This document shows, piece by piece, positions 46,668 to 59,427 of a stretch of 64,000 bases of DNA. Position numbers and translations under genes: made by a program. The DNA comes from Diadema setosum. Taxonomy: Eukaryota > Echinodermata > Echinoidea > Diadematoida > Diadematidae. The notes below the pieces were generated by a model. The model did no database searches. It had not been told where the DNA came from and was given only the letters and a program-made list of their open reading frames with translations. The stretch lies in assembly GCF_964275005.1 (NCBI RefSeq), contig NC_092693.1, positions 18,851,706 through 18,915,705 of the forward strand, in the 5' to 3' direction. Position 1 is the stretch's first letter. Each line of letters begins with the position of its first letter.

Positions 46668-47594
46668 ATAGCGGTGACCGGGGAGAAATGGGGCATTTTT
46701 GCATCATCATGAAAGATTCCTTGTAATTTTTTTAATATTTTGTCAGGCTAGGTCATGTACTATAGATTCTGAAGTTTATAGTATAGTATTTAGTGATATA
46801 TTAGACATTTTGTGTATTAATGATTTGTTCAACCCTTAATTTGGGGGGAAATGGGACAACCATGAACAAACGAATCCGTAAAATCATCACAAAGAATAGA
46901 CTTGTGATAAAACAAACACCTTTTAATTAAGATATAAAAGACAAAAAGGAATGATTTGTGAACAGAAGGCTTTTTTTTTTTTTTTTAAAAAACGTATTGG
47001 GATAGCATGATATATTGTTGAAGATGCCCGTATATTATTTAAGTTAAGAATTGGTATGGCAATGATAATTTTGTTTGTAAATTGATATTTGGGACAAAAA
47101 TTAGGCCAGCTCCAAGTACTTTAAATAGTAGAAAATCTTACAAGTGGGCAATAAAGGATTTTCTAAGGTTTTCTATTTCACAACAATAAAATTTGTATTA
47201 CACAAGTAGGATTTACATGTGCCGCGGGGAGAAATCTAACACTGTCATAATATAAACATCACCAGGTGGTAACAGAAACAATAGAAATATCCCTGCCGAT
47301 TTTTCCTACCTGCATGTCTGTTATCAAGCAATTTTGTTTTCAGAAGTTTGCACACTTACTAACTTACCAATTAACATAGTATAGGACCTATGTATATTAA
47401 GTTTGATGTTTTGCTGTCAAGAAAGTAAGAAACAATGAAAAAGTAACAAAAAGGGGTTATAAAAGCATTTTTTTTCAACTTGCCTGTAGAGCTGTTTAAT
47501 GGCTCATCTTTATACTGATATAATTAGATTGTTTATTTGCTGAGCATTTTTCAAGTTACAAGAGTGTACAATATTTCTCCCCGGTCTCCCCTAT
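46668..47594. mobile_element. Inverted-end element nested in the foldback element
   Basis: The left end ATAGCGGTGACCGGGGAGAA matches the inverse of the right end (ATAGGGGAGACCGGGGAGAA) with few mismatches. Internal GGGGAAATGGGACA resembles the end. No coding region is visible. A target duplication is not clear. Confidence 0.55.
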
Positions 47595-47985
47595 GCTTTT
47601 TCAGGAGAAGGCAGGAAAAGCGCGTGTTGCGAGAAGGGTGTCAGAAACATAAAGAAAAACATCTCTGGCACTTTTACCTCTTACATTTCTAGGTCTAAAT
47701 TTTTACCAATTACATTTCTATCTCTAGCATTTTGACTACTGACATTTCGACCACTAACAACTTTACCTCTGACATTTTTACCACTGACATTTTTTACTTC
47801 TGACATATTTACCACTGACATTTTTACCTCTGACATTTTTACCTCTGACATTTTTACCTCTGACATTTTTACTTCTTACATTTTTACTTCTTACATTTTT
47901 ACCTCTGACATTTTTACCTCTGGCATTTCTACTTCTGACATTTTTAACTCTGACATTTTTACCTCTGACATTTTACCTGGCACTG

Positions 47986-48790
47986 CAAAAACATATCACG
48001 AGTGTATTAAGCGCATAGCTTCAGCGCGCAGTATACGCGAACCGCATATACCCGCCTAACTAGGACAATTTTGGCAAATTCATCCGAGGCACTTACCACA
48101 GTATTATACATGTATTCTTTTCTATGGAGGCCATATTGAATTTCAAGATGGTGACCTATCTAATGATCCACTATTAGAAAACAGATGTACTGGAATGTTG
48201 GGCACCACAAGCATGGGCATTCTTGAAAATTCGAAGCTTCTACAATAAGCAACCTGAGAAAGTTAAATACAGTATGTTATAACTATGGCGGCCATTTTGA
48301 ATTTCAAGATAGCAGCCTATGAATTGTATGAAAACAATCCACAATATCAGAAAAGGATGTATCACAGTGTCTGACATTATATCCACGCAATTTGCACCAT
48401 ATTTGAAGCTTTAAAATGCTCACATTATGAGATATGGGTCAAACACAGTTTGCTATGGCGGTCATTTTTAAATTCAAAATGGCGGCCAAAGACGTGGTTG
48501 GAAAACAAAAACTGAACCAAAGTCTTTTGCATTCAGCACCCCAAAATGGACAAAGTTAGCAAATAAAGAAATCAATTTTGGCACAAAAATCTCACGGGAT
48601 TACATAATGACCTCTACTTATGTGGTAAAGGGCTCTAGTATAAATTTTGCTGTTCTTGTTGCTGCTGCTGTTGCTGCACGGGTGGGAGTTGGAATTAAAA
48701 ATGCAAAAGCCATTGATGACATGGTAATGCTGCACGAGCAAACGAAAAGGTTGTAAAGTGATGGTGCCATGCATGCCAGTTGCATTGTTA
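47986..48790. other. Stretch with threefold 'ATGGCGGCCATTTTGAATTTC' type repeats
   Basis: Words of the type TATGG[AC]GG[CT]CAT[AT]TTGAATT, followed by CAAGAT or CAAAATGG, recur near 48123, 48284 and 48452, a spacing of about 165. This is a diverged tandem repeat. No gene is visible. Confidence 0.5.
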
Positions 48791-48794
48791 TTAA

Positions 48795-49356
48795 AGGACA
48801 AGTTCACCTTCATTAACATAAGGATTGAGAGAATGTAGCAATTATTAGTAGAACACATCGTTGAAAGTTTGAGGAAAATCGGACAATCCGTTCAAAAGTT
48901 ATGATTTTTTTTTAAGTTTTTGTGCAGTCACCGCTGGATGAGAAGACTACTGCAGTGTATGATGTCACATGCGTACAATATAAGGAAAATATAAAGAGAA
49001 TTTCACAAATTTCATCTTTTGAAAAAAGTACACATTACCTTGACTCGTTACTGACATATGTTATGGGTAATATTATTCCCATTGCCTTTAGAAAGAAGCA
49101 AGTCAAGTGCTCTTTTATTATGCGAAAAAAGTGAAAATATGTTGAATTTTCTTTACATTTTCTTTATACTGTTGTATAAAGATATGACATCACGAGCCTT
49201 AGTAGTCTCCTCATCCAGCGGTTCCAACACAAAAATTTTAAAAGTTCATAACTTTTGCATCGATTGTCCAATTTTCCTCAAACTTTCACTGATGTGTTCT
49301 ACTAATATAGCTGCATTCTCTCAACCCACTATTGTCTATGAAGGTGAACTTGTCCT
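48795..49356. mobile_element. TTAA-flanked MITE, 562 bp
   Basis: TTAA at 48791-48794 and 49357-49360. The ends are AGGACAAGTTCACCTTCAT on both sides, with arms of roughly 200 bp that also share ACCGCTGGATGAG. AGGACAAGT[T/C]CACC ends are a familiar MITE type in echinoderms and hemichordates. The TTAA duplication suggests piggyBac- or Kolobok-type mobilisation. No coding content. Confidence 0.85.
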
Positions 49357-49499
49357 TTAATGATGACTGATATTACTGTTTCAATAACAACTAAAATTAG
49401 AACTAGAGTTTCACATTTGTTTACTTTGGGAAGCATCCAGTGATATTAACCTTATTATGTCAAAGAGAAATCGAAGGATTGTGTACTCTTCATAAGTGT

Positions 49500-51113
49500 G
49501 GAATCCTCATAATAATCATTGTCTTTATGAATTATCGTTTTTCATAATGTGATATCACGAGCTGTAGGAGTCTATTCATCCGAAGATGGTAGCGCCTAAC
49601 ATTTCATAACTTTTGAATTAAGTGTCCAATTTTTCTCAACCTCTCACTGATGTGTTCTACTAATATTGCTGCATTCAATCCACACGTATATTTTGGTTTT
49701 ATTCCCCTTTAAAACTTATCCAGAATTCCACTCGGGAACAGACCAAAATAACGTCATCGATATATGGTGAATACACTCGAAAAGCAAATGAGCGGGCTTA
49801 TCATTCTTTCTGGGCAGAATATTAAGTTATTCAAATTCACATGAGGACGACTATGCCGTAAGAGTCATTAAATTTGTATAAAACTACTTTGACTGATGAA
49901 ACGGAGCGATTCAGTGATATCTCTGAGCATACTCGTGTATGAGAAATGATATCACCGAAACTTATTTGGCCTCTGTACATTATAGATTATGAATTACTTA
50001 ATGACTAATTTATATTCTGCCATTAAAAGGATGTTGTTGAAAAAGTACTTTGCAAGGACGTTCGGTGTGCCAGAAAAATAATAACAAATGACAACTAATG
50101 AAATTGATTCTGTTTTCTAGTCAGTCACTCATGGGCGATCATCAGCCCGCTCTCAATAAGTATACATAGCAACCTGAAATATCAAAGAGAACATAAAAGT
50201 TATTACGTTTTTGTCAGTTTGCTTGATATTATGTGTCTACGAATAAACAAGTTGTCCTGGGAGCTTAAGGCATACAGTAAGCCCCAATAGCTCCTCCATA
50301 TACCATAAAAGATCGAATGAAATCAAATTCCGGTATAGTGTATCCATCCTCTGAGTAATCTATCACTTTGATCCCCCTTTTAAAGTATAACGTATCTCCC
50401 TTTTTATTGACTACTTATGTTGAAATTCTTTACTTTCACGTACACTGTGCATAACTGTTATTGATTATGTTGCGATGGAGAAAAATAAAATAAACTGAAA
50501 AGTGTTTTATTCACGTTGTGCATTATCGGATTTGTAATGCCCTTGTCCCCCCCCCCCTGTTTTTCATCAGTGTGATACTTGGAGATATGATACAAAATCC
50601 TATAATCTTTCCGCAACAGCATGGTTGACGTCAGAAACTGGATTGTATAATGAAGAAAACATAGCTTTGTTAAATTCTTACACCAGTAAGTCGTAGCTGA
50701 ATACGGAAAAGAGGACAGAGATACGTTACTTCTCTGAAGAAAAATAATCCCATCAGATATATATTTCAAAATAATATTGAATTGAAAATGCAAGTCAAGA
50801 TGGCGGTATTTTATTTATCTCATTATGCGCCTGCACTTTGCACTCTTATGTAGGCCTATGTCCAAGATAGTCTTGTTTTCCTTTGAATTAACATTTTAAA
50901 ATGTGATGATTTTATGAACCTTTTTGAATATTTTTGTCTTTGATTTGTGTTGACAGTGTGACGCAAAGGAAAAGTAACATCGACCACACAGTCCGTGCAA
51001 GGGGGGGGGGGGGGAGGCTTTCGCCTAACAATCGGGTTGCGGCCTCCGCGCGGTTCGCTGGGGCGAGCAAAAAGCTGTATATAGTGTCTTCAGGAAGACA
51101 CATAGAAACATAA
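49500..51113. repeat. 1.5-kb repeat unit, copy 1
   Basis: Runs from the TCATCCGAAGATGG region to GTGTCTTCAGGAAGACACAT. Its first 200 bases resemble the right arm of the 48795-49356 MITE. It includes an AAATTCCGGTATAGTG site, a G-run at 51001-51014 and no gene. Confidence 0.7.
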
Positions 51114-52670
51114 ATAGATGTAATTCTTTCTTTTTCTTTCCTGGTTATTAATCTTTGCCCGTCAAAAGAAAAACCCACAAAAAAAAAAAAAAAAAAACAT
51201 CAACGAAATACATGAGTCTTCTCATCCGACGATGGCGGCACCCAACATTTTATAACTTTTGAATTCAGTGTCCGATTTTTCTCAACCTCTCACTGATGTG
51301 CTCTACTAATATTGCTGCATTCAATCCACATGTATATTTGGCTTACATTCCCTTTTAAAACTTATCCAGAATTCCACTCGGGAACAGACCCAACGTCATG
51401 GGTATGGTGAATACACTCGAAAAGCAAATGGACTGGCTTATCAGTCTTTCTGGGAGAATATCAAGTTATTCAAATTCACATGAGGACGAATATGCCGTAA
51501 GAGTCATTAAATCTGTATAGAACTACTTTGACTGATGAAATGGAGCGATTCAGTGATATCTCTGAGTACCAGTACTCGTGCATGAGGAAATGATATCATC
51601 GAAGCTTATTTGGCATTTGGTGCTTTATAGATTACCTAGTGACTGATCTATATTATGCCATGAAGAGGATGTTGTTGAAAAAGTCAAGGACGTTCGGTGT
51701 GCCAGAAAAATAATAACTATCGTACAAATGAAATTGATGCTGTTCTCTAGTTTTTGTCACTGGGCTTGAAATGTGTCTACGGATAAACAAGTTGACCTGG
51801 GAGCTTAAGGCATACAGTAAGCCCCAATAGCTCCTCCATATATATAAATAGATAAAAGATCGAATAAAATCCAATTCCGGTATAGTGTATCCATCCTCTG
51901 AGTAATCCATAACTTTGATCCCCCTTCTAAAGTATAATGCACCTCCCTTTTATTGACTACTTATGTCGAAATTCTTTACTTTCACGTACACTGTGCATAA
52001 TATAATATGTTATTGCTTATGTTGCGGTGGAGAAAAATATAATGAACTGAAAAGTGTAGCATACACGTTTTGCAATATCGGGTTTGTAATGCCCTTGTTT
52101 TCCCCCCTCTGCCATCAGTATGATACTTGGGGATATGATACAAAATCCTACAATCTTGGAGCGTGGTTAATGTCAGAAACTGGATGGTACACTGTATGAT
52201 GAAGAAAACATAACTTTATAACTTTATTACTTTATCAAATTCTTACACCAGCATGCAAGCTGTACAGCTGAATGACAGAGATACCTTTTCGCCTATGAAG
52301 CAAAATCATCCCAGACATACATTTCAAATATTGATTTGAAAATACAAGTCAAGATGGCGGTATCTCATTAATCTCATTATGCACCTAAACTTTGCGCTCC
52401 ATGCCTCAAGCCCAAAATGCTCTTGCTTTCCTTTGAATGAACATTTTACAATGTGATGATTTTATGAAATTTTCGAATAATTTTGTCTTTGATTTGTGTC
52501 GCCAGTGTTACGCAAAGGAAAAGTAGCATCGACCACACACTCTGTGCAACGGGGTGGGGTGGGGGGGGGGGGGCTTTAGCTTAACAGTCGGGTCGCTGCC
52601 ACGCGATTCGCTGGGGCGAAATTAGCAGCAATGTAATGTATACAGTGTCTTCAGGAAGACACATACCGTC
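51114..52670. repeat. 1.5-kb repeat unit, copy 2
   Basis: In tandem with copy 1. It shows the intact ATAAAATC site (51866-51873) into which the foldback element inserted in copy 3. It ends at CTTCAGGAAGACACAT. Confidence 0.75.
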
Positions 52671-52879
52671 ACATCGTATCACAGTGTAATAGACACAACA
52701 GCGTCCATTACCGGCCTGCAACGAACGTACGCCATTTGTATTCAAAACATTGTTTTGGCAATATGCTTTCAGTGAAAGATGATTTCATCCTTTCAAAGAA
52801 AAATGGTTTGGATATTAAACAGGAGAAATCGGAAATTCGGAAGGAATGGTGCGAAATTACATCTAGCGCCCTGAAATGA

Positions 52880-53650
52880 GCACTGAATTCACGAACAATG
52901 AATCCATTGATGATGTATTATTCTTTTGTTTCATCTAACATAAAATATTATAGTATTGTTTGGGATTTCACTGCAAAGGAAAATATTGATCGTATTCATA
53001 GATCACAGAAACGTAAAATATTCGTTTGATAACCACCTCTATAGTCTTCATATTTAGCTCCCAGTAAGCCATTATTTCTTAAGATGAAAAAATTTACCTA
53101 TTCAAGAATTTATTTCTCTAGAAAGTGTGATTTTTATATCTAAAGATTGTAACAATATTCTTCCTGACACCAGTCCTGTCTGAGGTATTTCAGAATCAAT
53201 TCAGTCTAAATTGTTCCATTCATAAATACAACACTATAGGAATGCTCAAAATGTTCACACACCATTAAACCGGATGTCAAAAACCCAATCTTCTCATATT
53301 TTACAATGGCCCTACTCTTTAGAATACCATTCTTCCATAAATCAATGGTTGTAAGTCGTTAAGTCAATTTATAAAAGTTTTATAAAAATACATTTTTGAT
53401 GCAATGTACCTGAAACTATATATTATGCATTGTTTCCGCCTCTGCCTATTTTCTTTTCATTTCTTCCACTTTTGTTTTATCATTAACTGCTCAGTCGAAA
53501 TGAAATGATCGTTTGTATTATTAGGGAATCATTTCCAACAAGCCTCTTGTGTGTTATGATCCCTCCATTCCCTCCATTCAAAATGTGTAAATTGTATTTG
53601 GATTTTTGTATAATGTTATGTTTTGAACTGGAAATAAATGAGTGAATATG
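52880..53650 (+). pseudogene. LINE ORF2 C-terminal remnant
   Basis: Plus-strand residues YYSIVWDFTAKENIDRIHRS followed by QKRKIF, and later in another frame LLIFYNGPTL and SLSQFIKVL, the 'GPxLWNxLP...SLxxF' ending. Stops are frequent. The tail near 53630 (GAAATAAATGAGTGAATATG) looks like a LINE 3' end. Confidence 0.6.
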
Positions 53651-54339
53651 AACATTTATATTAGATAAACATCGCGAATGAAATTGGGATCCTTGTTTAA
53701 GATATGCGGCAAAGATGTGTCGTGCCACACATGAAGATCCAACCATTAAGTTTATGAATCACTCATATTATTGTTATGGAGGTACACAGGCCCTGGTTAT
53801 GTTATCTCAGGTATATACTCTCAGGTTGACATGGTGCATATAGAAATTATTATTCAAAGTGGACGGAGAGGCTACAGTATATTCATTGCAAGTGCATCGA
53901 AAAACGTTAATACAAAAGGAGATTCCTTGTACTTCTTCGTAACCTTTGTTTTCAGACATTTTTAACTTTTTTATTTTATTTTACCATTCTGATTTTCTAT
54001 TTTGTATGTGTGTATCAAGTAGTGTCTCCGTTCATTCAGAGTTGTAATAGTTTTGTGGCAACTCTAACGGTTTCTTGTCATAGAACTCAACATTACTAGG
54101 TTAACATTCTTGCATGCTCTCCAGTCCATGAAGCTCCAGAGTGCAATTGTACAACAATATGTCTTGGGAAATCCCCAGGGACGTCCCAACACTGAATTAC
54201 TGTAATGTCTCTCTTGCCCTCGTGCTATAAACTGCCTATGCAGTTCTTTGTCATTATTCGATATTAGACAAGAGTTGTGATGTCTAACAATAATCATTGT
54301 AAACAAAAAGTCCATCTTTGTATTTTTTTTTTCTGGCGA
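53651..54339. other. Spacer without recognised features
   Basis: No gene recognised. Short open frames here are AT-rich and lack domains. Confidence 0.45.
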
Positions 54340-55311
54340 TTAGCGTCCAATCTATAGTGGATGTAATTCTTTCTTTTTCTTTCCTGGCTATTGATCTTTG
54401 CCCCTCTAAAAACAACAACAACAAGAACAAGAACAACAACAACAACAACAACGAACTGTATGAGTCTTCTCATCCGACGATGGCGGCACCCAAATCTTAT
54501 CATTTCGTAACTTTTGAATTGAGTGTCCAATTTTTCTCAACCTCTCATTGATGTGTACTATATTTCGTAACAGGGCTATTCTCCCGGTAGATTTTTTTTT
54601 TTTTTCAGTGGCCGCTATATAAGACAGGTGGCCGCTAAGGTAGGTTGTACTGTATTGCTGCATTCAATCCACATTTATATTTGGGTTTCAGTCCCCTTTA
54701 AAACGTTATCCAGAATTCAACTCGGGAACAGACCCAAGTCATCATCCATGATGAATATAATCAACACTCGTAAATCAAATGGACGGGCTTATCATTCTTT
54801 GTGGGCAGAATATTAAGTTATTGAAATTCACATGAGGACGAATATGCCGTAAGAGTCATTAAATTTTTTATAGAACTACTTTGACTGATGAAACGGAGCG
54901 ATTTGACAGTGATATTACATCTCCGAGTATAGCTAGTACTCGTGCATGAGAAATGATATCGTCGAAGCATATTTGGCATTGGTGCTTTATAGATTACCTG
55001 ATGACTGATTTATATTCTGCCATGAAAAGGATGTTGTTGAAAAAATACTTAGCAAGGACGTTCGGTGCCGTGTGCCAGAAAAATGATAACTATCGTACAA
55101 TTCACGAGATTGATGCTGTTCTGTCGTCAGTCACTCACGATCATCAGCCCACTCTCAGTAATAAGTATACATTGCAACGTGAAATATCACAGAGAACATA
55201 AAAGCTACGTTTTTGTCAATGCCGGGCTTGAATATGTGCGGATAAACAATTAAGTTGACCTGGGGCTAAGCTCCAATAGCTCATCCTATACAAAAAGGAT
55301 CTAATAAAATC
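54340..55311. repeat. 1.5-kb repeat unit, copy 3, left part
   Basis: Matches 51117-51873. It carries an extra (AAC/AAG)n run at 54411-54451 and a roughly 95-base insertion near 54555-54655 with GGTGGCCGCTA words. It is interrupted at ATAAAATC by the foldback element and resumes for about 80 bases at 58245. Confidence 0.75.
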
Positions 55312-58236
55312 GGTTTATAGTGACCTCGTCTACAGCCACTATGTCTATTTTCCAATTGGTCTACAGGCATATCGTCTATTACCGATTCGTCTAATACCCA
55401 TTTGGTCTACAACTCGTTTTGTCCAGTACCCATATTGTCTAATAGTCACTTTGCCCACTACCCGTACTGTCTAATACCCAACTCGTCTAAGGAGCATTTC
55501 GTCTACAAAACAATTGATCTAATAGCCAAATCGTCTACACTCACAATGTCTATTTGCCATGTCGTCTAATATCTATTTTTTCTACTACTAGTTAGTCTAC
55601 TCCCACCTCGTCTACAAGTCATTTAGTCTACATTCACTTTGTCTAGTTATCATATCGTCCAACCCTTAGTTTGTCCATACCCAATATGGTCTATACCCAT
55701 CTGGTCTACTCCCAACTCGTCTACTCCCAATTGGTCTACTCCCAACTGGTCTACTACCAACTGGTCTACTCCCAACTGGTCTACTCCAAATTGGTCTACT
55801 CCCAACTGGTCTACTCCCAATTGGTCTACTCCCAATTGGTCTACTCCCAATTGGTCTACTCCCAATTGGTCTACTCCCAACTTGTTACAGTAACTGTGAG
55901 AGAGATGCAGTAGGTTGTTGTCCAGTGGCCGGGGTGACCTCTTCGTTTCGGTAACCTTCGAGAGAGTGTGGCCCAAAAGACGCAATGTTCTTTCAGATCA
56001 TTCTACTGATTCACAAAATTAGCAATGTACTAATCATCCTTTAGCGAAAGACTGTTATCACACGATGGCAAGATGCGGTATTTGAATGCTGAGTTGTAAT
56101 TGCTTGATTGTAATTACTAGCAGACATACTCGTAGACGTATGGTGGTATAGTTGTGCATATAATAACCGATATTAAATGTACTTTTAGAATTTGACATGA
56201 ATAAATTAATGTCATGGAAATTTCGTATTGATTTTAGTTGTTGTTCTCGTGAATGTTGACTATAAATTTGAAATAACAGGTCTTTTGTGTGTGTGTGTGT
56301 GTATGTGTTTGTGCTGAGTTATACATGAAGTATGAAGTGTGTATGGTTTGAATGGAGTTTTGGAAATCTGCTTTGTAAGAGGATTGACACAAAATGGAGA
56401 GAAACTGAACTGTTGTGTGATGTAACATTTGATTAATTTTTGAATAAATAACGACTTTAAACGTAAACATGAAAAGTCCCAATTATTGGGTAAATGGATG
56501 CAAAGTTATGGGCCATAATAGAAACTTGCTCACAAAACTTAACGTTGACCTCAAAAAGGATATTGACCCCTGCCGGTGACCTTGGACCTTGTGTTGACCA
56601 TTGCATACCTCAAAATTTTTAAGTCTGTATTACCAATCTTCCATCCAAGTTTGATTGAAATTGGAGCACTTAATGGCACCTAGAAATTCGAGATTTTAAC
56701 GCGTAACAGACAGACGGACAGACGGACAGAGTCTCGGACAGAACGACCCCAAAGTGATCCCTTATACCTCAATCACACTTGGGTCAAACCCACTATCTCG
56801 GCGCAATTGCGTGAAATATGTGTCGCCCGTGTTTTTGCTTTATGGACATTGAATGATCACACTAGGATGTTTTATTTATTATACAAGGTTCACTCTTGAA
56901 GATAAAATCCATATCAATGACCTTCTTCTGCCAAAAAATGAGAAATCAGGAAAGGCATCCGATGTAGTAATGAAATACCACGTGTCGCCGGTCAAATATT
57001 TTCTAAATTTCAGTATCTTGCCAAAATTTAGAGAAGAGCCACTGCCCCAAAACTTAATCAATGTAAACATACATGATCCCTTCATTATTATAATTGTCAA
57101 AGTTTTTTATATAAATGTTTTGTTTTCAAGAAGGGATGAAATGAAATGTGTCACCAATTGTATATAGTGAAACTTACGTTACCATATTTTAGATCAAGAT
57201 TTAATTTCTTTCCATCATCGCAAATCATATTTTTGTGTATATGTTTCAACCTTTTTTGTGCATTTAACCGTTTACATACATCAGTACATGGCAGACAGAA
57301 TAAAGAATACTGATAATGTACTTCTAATGTGTTCCTTTTCATTTTTACCATACTTATGATCGTGTATCAAAGTTGAATGGATGGAGTGTTGAAGTTTGGA
57401 CATATAAATGCTGCATGATTGCTTCTGATATAAATTACACATCCACCACAAAAATAACACAGCAAGTTTTTTCACACTGTGACATTATCTTTTTTTTCCT
57501 AAAAAATTGTCATAATTAGAACATAAAAAAATTAAACCAAATGGGGCACCAAGAGTGTTCAACCTATTTCACTGGGAAAAAAGAAACTGGATGAAGTAGA
57601 CTTGATTAAATAAAAAAACAAAAAAAAACTATAACTAGTATAGTAGACCAGTTGGGAGTAGACTAGTTGGCAGTAGACGAGTTGGCAGTAGACGAGTTGG
57701 CAGTAGATGAGTTGGCAGTAGACGAGTTGGGTGTAGACCAGTTGGGTGTAGACTAGTTGGGAGTAGACGAGTTGGGAGTAGACCAATTGGGTGTAGACGA
57801 GTTGGGAGTAGACCAATTGGGAGTAGACGAGTTGGGAGTAGACCAATTGGGTGTAGACCAGTTGGGATTAGATCAATTGGGAGTAGACCAGTTGGCAGTA
57901 GACCAGTTGGCAGTAGACTGACTGGTTATTAGACTAACTGACTATTGTAGACCAATTGGCTATTAGACAAAGTGAGCTGTAGACTATTTTATTCATAGAC
58001 CTTATGATTAATAGACGAAATGGTCAATAGACATAATGGGTGTTAGACGAAATGTGACTTAGACAAATTGGACATTAGATAAAATGGCTAGTAGACGAAA
58101 TGACAATTATACTAATTGGCATATAGACAACATGGTTGGTAGACGAGTTGGTAGCAGACGAAGTGAGTTTAGACGAGATGGCATTAGACTAGGTGGACAG
58201 TGGACAGGGTGGTTGTAGACGAGGTGCCAATTTACC
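55312..58236. mobile_element. Foldback (TU-like) element with GTCTACTCCCAATTG arms, 2925 bp
   Basis: Exact 8-bp duplication ATAAAATC at 55304-55311 and 58237-58244; unit copy 2 shows the unoccupied site. The left arm (about 585 bases) is at first a loose array of GTCTA words and then, from about 55720 to 55885, a near-perfect 15-bp array of GTCTACTCCCAATTG. The right arm (about 57640-58236) is the inverse. The outermost bases are GGTTTATAGTGACCTCGTC and the inverse of GGTAAATTGGCACCTCGTC. Interior 55900-57630 holds a nested dispersed repeat with GACAGACGGACAGACGGACA (56710-56735) and no recognised gene. The structure matches TU elements of sea urchin. Confidence 0.88.
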
Positions 58237-58244
58237 ATAAAATC

Positions 58245-58322
58245 AAATTCCGGTATAGTGAGTCCATCCTCTGAGTGACATATCACCTTGATCCCCCTTC
58301 TAAAGTATAATGTACCTCCCTT
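58245..58322. repeat. 1.5-kb repeat unit, copy 3, right remnant
   Basis: Matches 50328-50405 and 51874-51955 (AATTCCGGTATAGTG...CCATCCTCTGAGT). It stops abruptly near 58322. Confidence 0.65.
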
Positions 58323-59427
58323 TTTAATGGTGGCTCTACCATGCCTTGTGCATTACATGTGGGAGTGGGAGGTTGGTGGGGCGAGGTTTACATGCTGTGA
58401 GTGGCTATTGGCGTTGGTATATCAGGGAGGTGGAAAGAGACCATGGGCGTAAATCCCGGGGGGGATGGGGGGGATATATCCCCCCCTGAAATGGAGGAGG
58501 GGGGGATGGCCTGTACAATCATCCCCCCCTGAATTTTGAAGAAAAAAAAAATGGAGGAAGCAGAAATGTGATTGTATCAATTTTGGCATATTGCATGACG
58601 TTTGTACGCCGGCCTTCAGACAGGTAACAGAGCTGAACAGTATTCTATCTTGTAGGAAATCGAATGCATAATTTTCTCAAGCGCTCGCTCGCTTCGCTCG
58701 CTCACGTACATGGACATACACTGTAAGGTATGGCTCAGACCATGGAGCTACCATTCATGCTCAGACGTTGACAACGTCAAATAGTGTAGGCCTACATGTA
58801 CATGTAAACATGCTAAGACGAGAGTAACTTGGGACCATCTGCAAAATATGTACGAAAACAAACAAACAAACAATAACAAAAGTATATTGTCATAATAATT
58901 ATTGAACCCCCTCCATTTCCTGAATCATTCATGAGGAACGACAGTGACTGATAATTCAGTCAAGATACATCTATGGGTATACCCAGGGAAGATCAGGGGC
59001 GTCGAAAATATCTCGGGGGGGGGGGGGCAAAGGGCATTTGCCCCGCCCCTACGAAAGTGTTTAGGCAGGCAAATCATTTATCCCCCAAGCAATTTCCGAG
59101 ATGAGGACAAATTTCGAACTTTCTTAATGGAATTATTGTCCAAATACCGCCAGAACTATGCACCAAATCGCTGAATTGCAATCATAAACATGCAAAAGCT
59201 CCGCTATACTGGATCCCTTTCGATAAGTACACTGTTGAGCTTGACGTATATTTCCCTAATTTGTCAAAGAGTGTGCAGCATATCTTTCACTTAACAAAAA
59301 GTCCCTCATATGCAGAGGCGTCGATGGGGGGGGGGGGGATGGTTCCCCCATAAATGTGAGACAAACCAAATCGCAAAAATATAGCAAAAAACGGCAGTTT
59401 TTGGGGTGTAAAATGTCAAAATCTTAA
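58323..59427. repeat. Dispersed repeat fragments with G/C runs
   Basis: Several pieces start with GGGCGT or GGGGCGTCG followed by G-runs (58461-58510, 59015-59030, 59328-59339) and a GCTCGCTCGCTTCGCTCG word at 58684. They appear to be diverged relatives of the adjacent tandem array. No gene. Confidence 0.5.

Larger units (their letters stand above)
45129..47985. mobile_element. Foldback (TU-like) element with 15-bp tandem-repeat arms
   Basis: The left arm (about 45129-45435) is a tandem array of GTCAGAGGTAAAAAT. The right arm (about 47668-47985) is the same array inverted. CAAAAAC flanks it at 45122-45128 and 47986-47992; the next base outward (A against G) would make an 8-bp duplication with one mismatch. 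Long inverted ends built of 15-bp direct repeats with 8-bp duplications are how sea urchin TU foldback elements were described. The interior has two nested MITEs and no recognised gene. Confidence 0.75.

Noticed and set aside
55700-55890. Possible CRISPR array
   Set aside because: The repeats are contiguous with no unique spacers, and the host is a eukaryote.
55639-55893. Open frames encoding NWSTP or QLVYS repeats, also at 57559-57846
   Set aside because: They arise because a 15-bp unit keeps all frames open. The DNA is a foldback arm.
56853-57167. 104-codon frame inside the foldback element
   Set aside because: AT-rich composition and no domain. Not convincing as a transposase. Kept only as non-coding interior.
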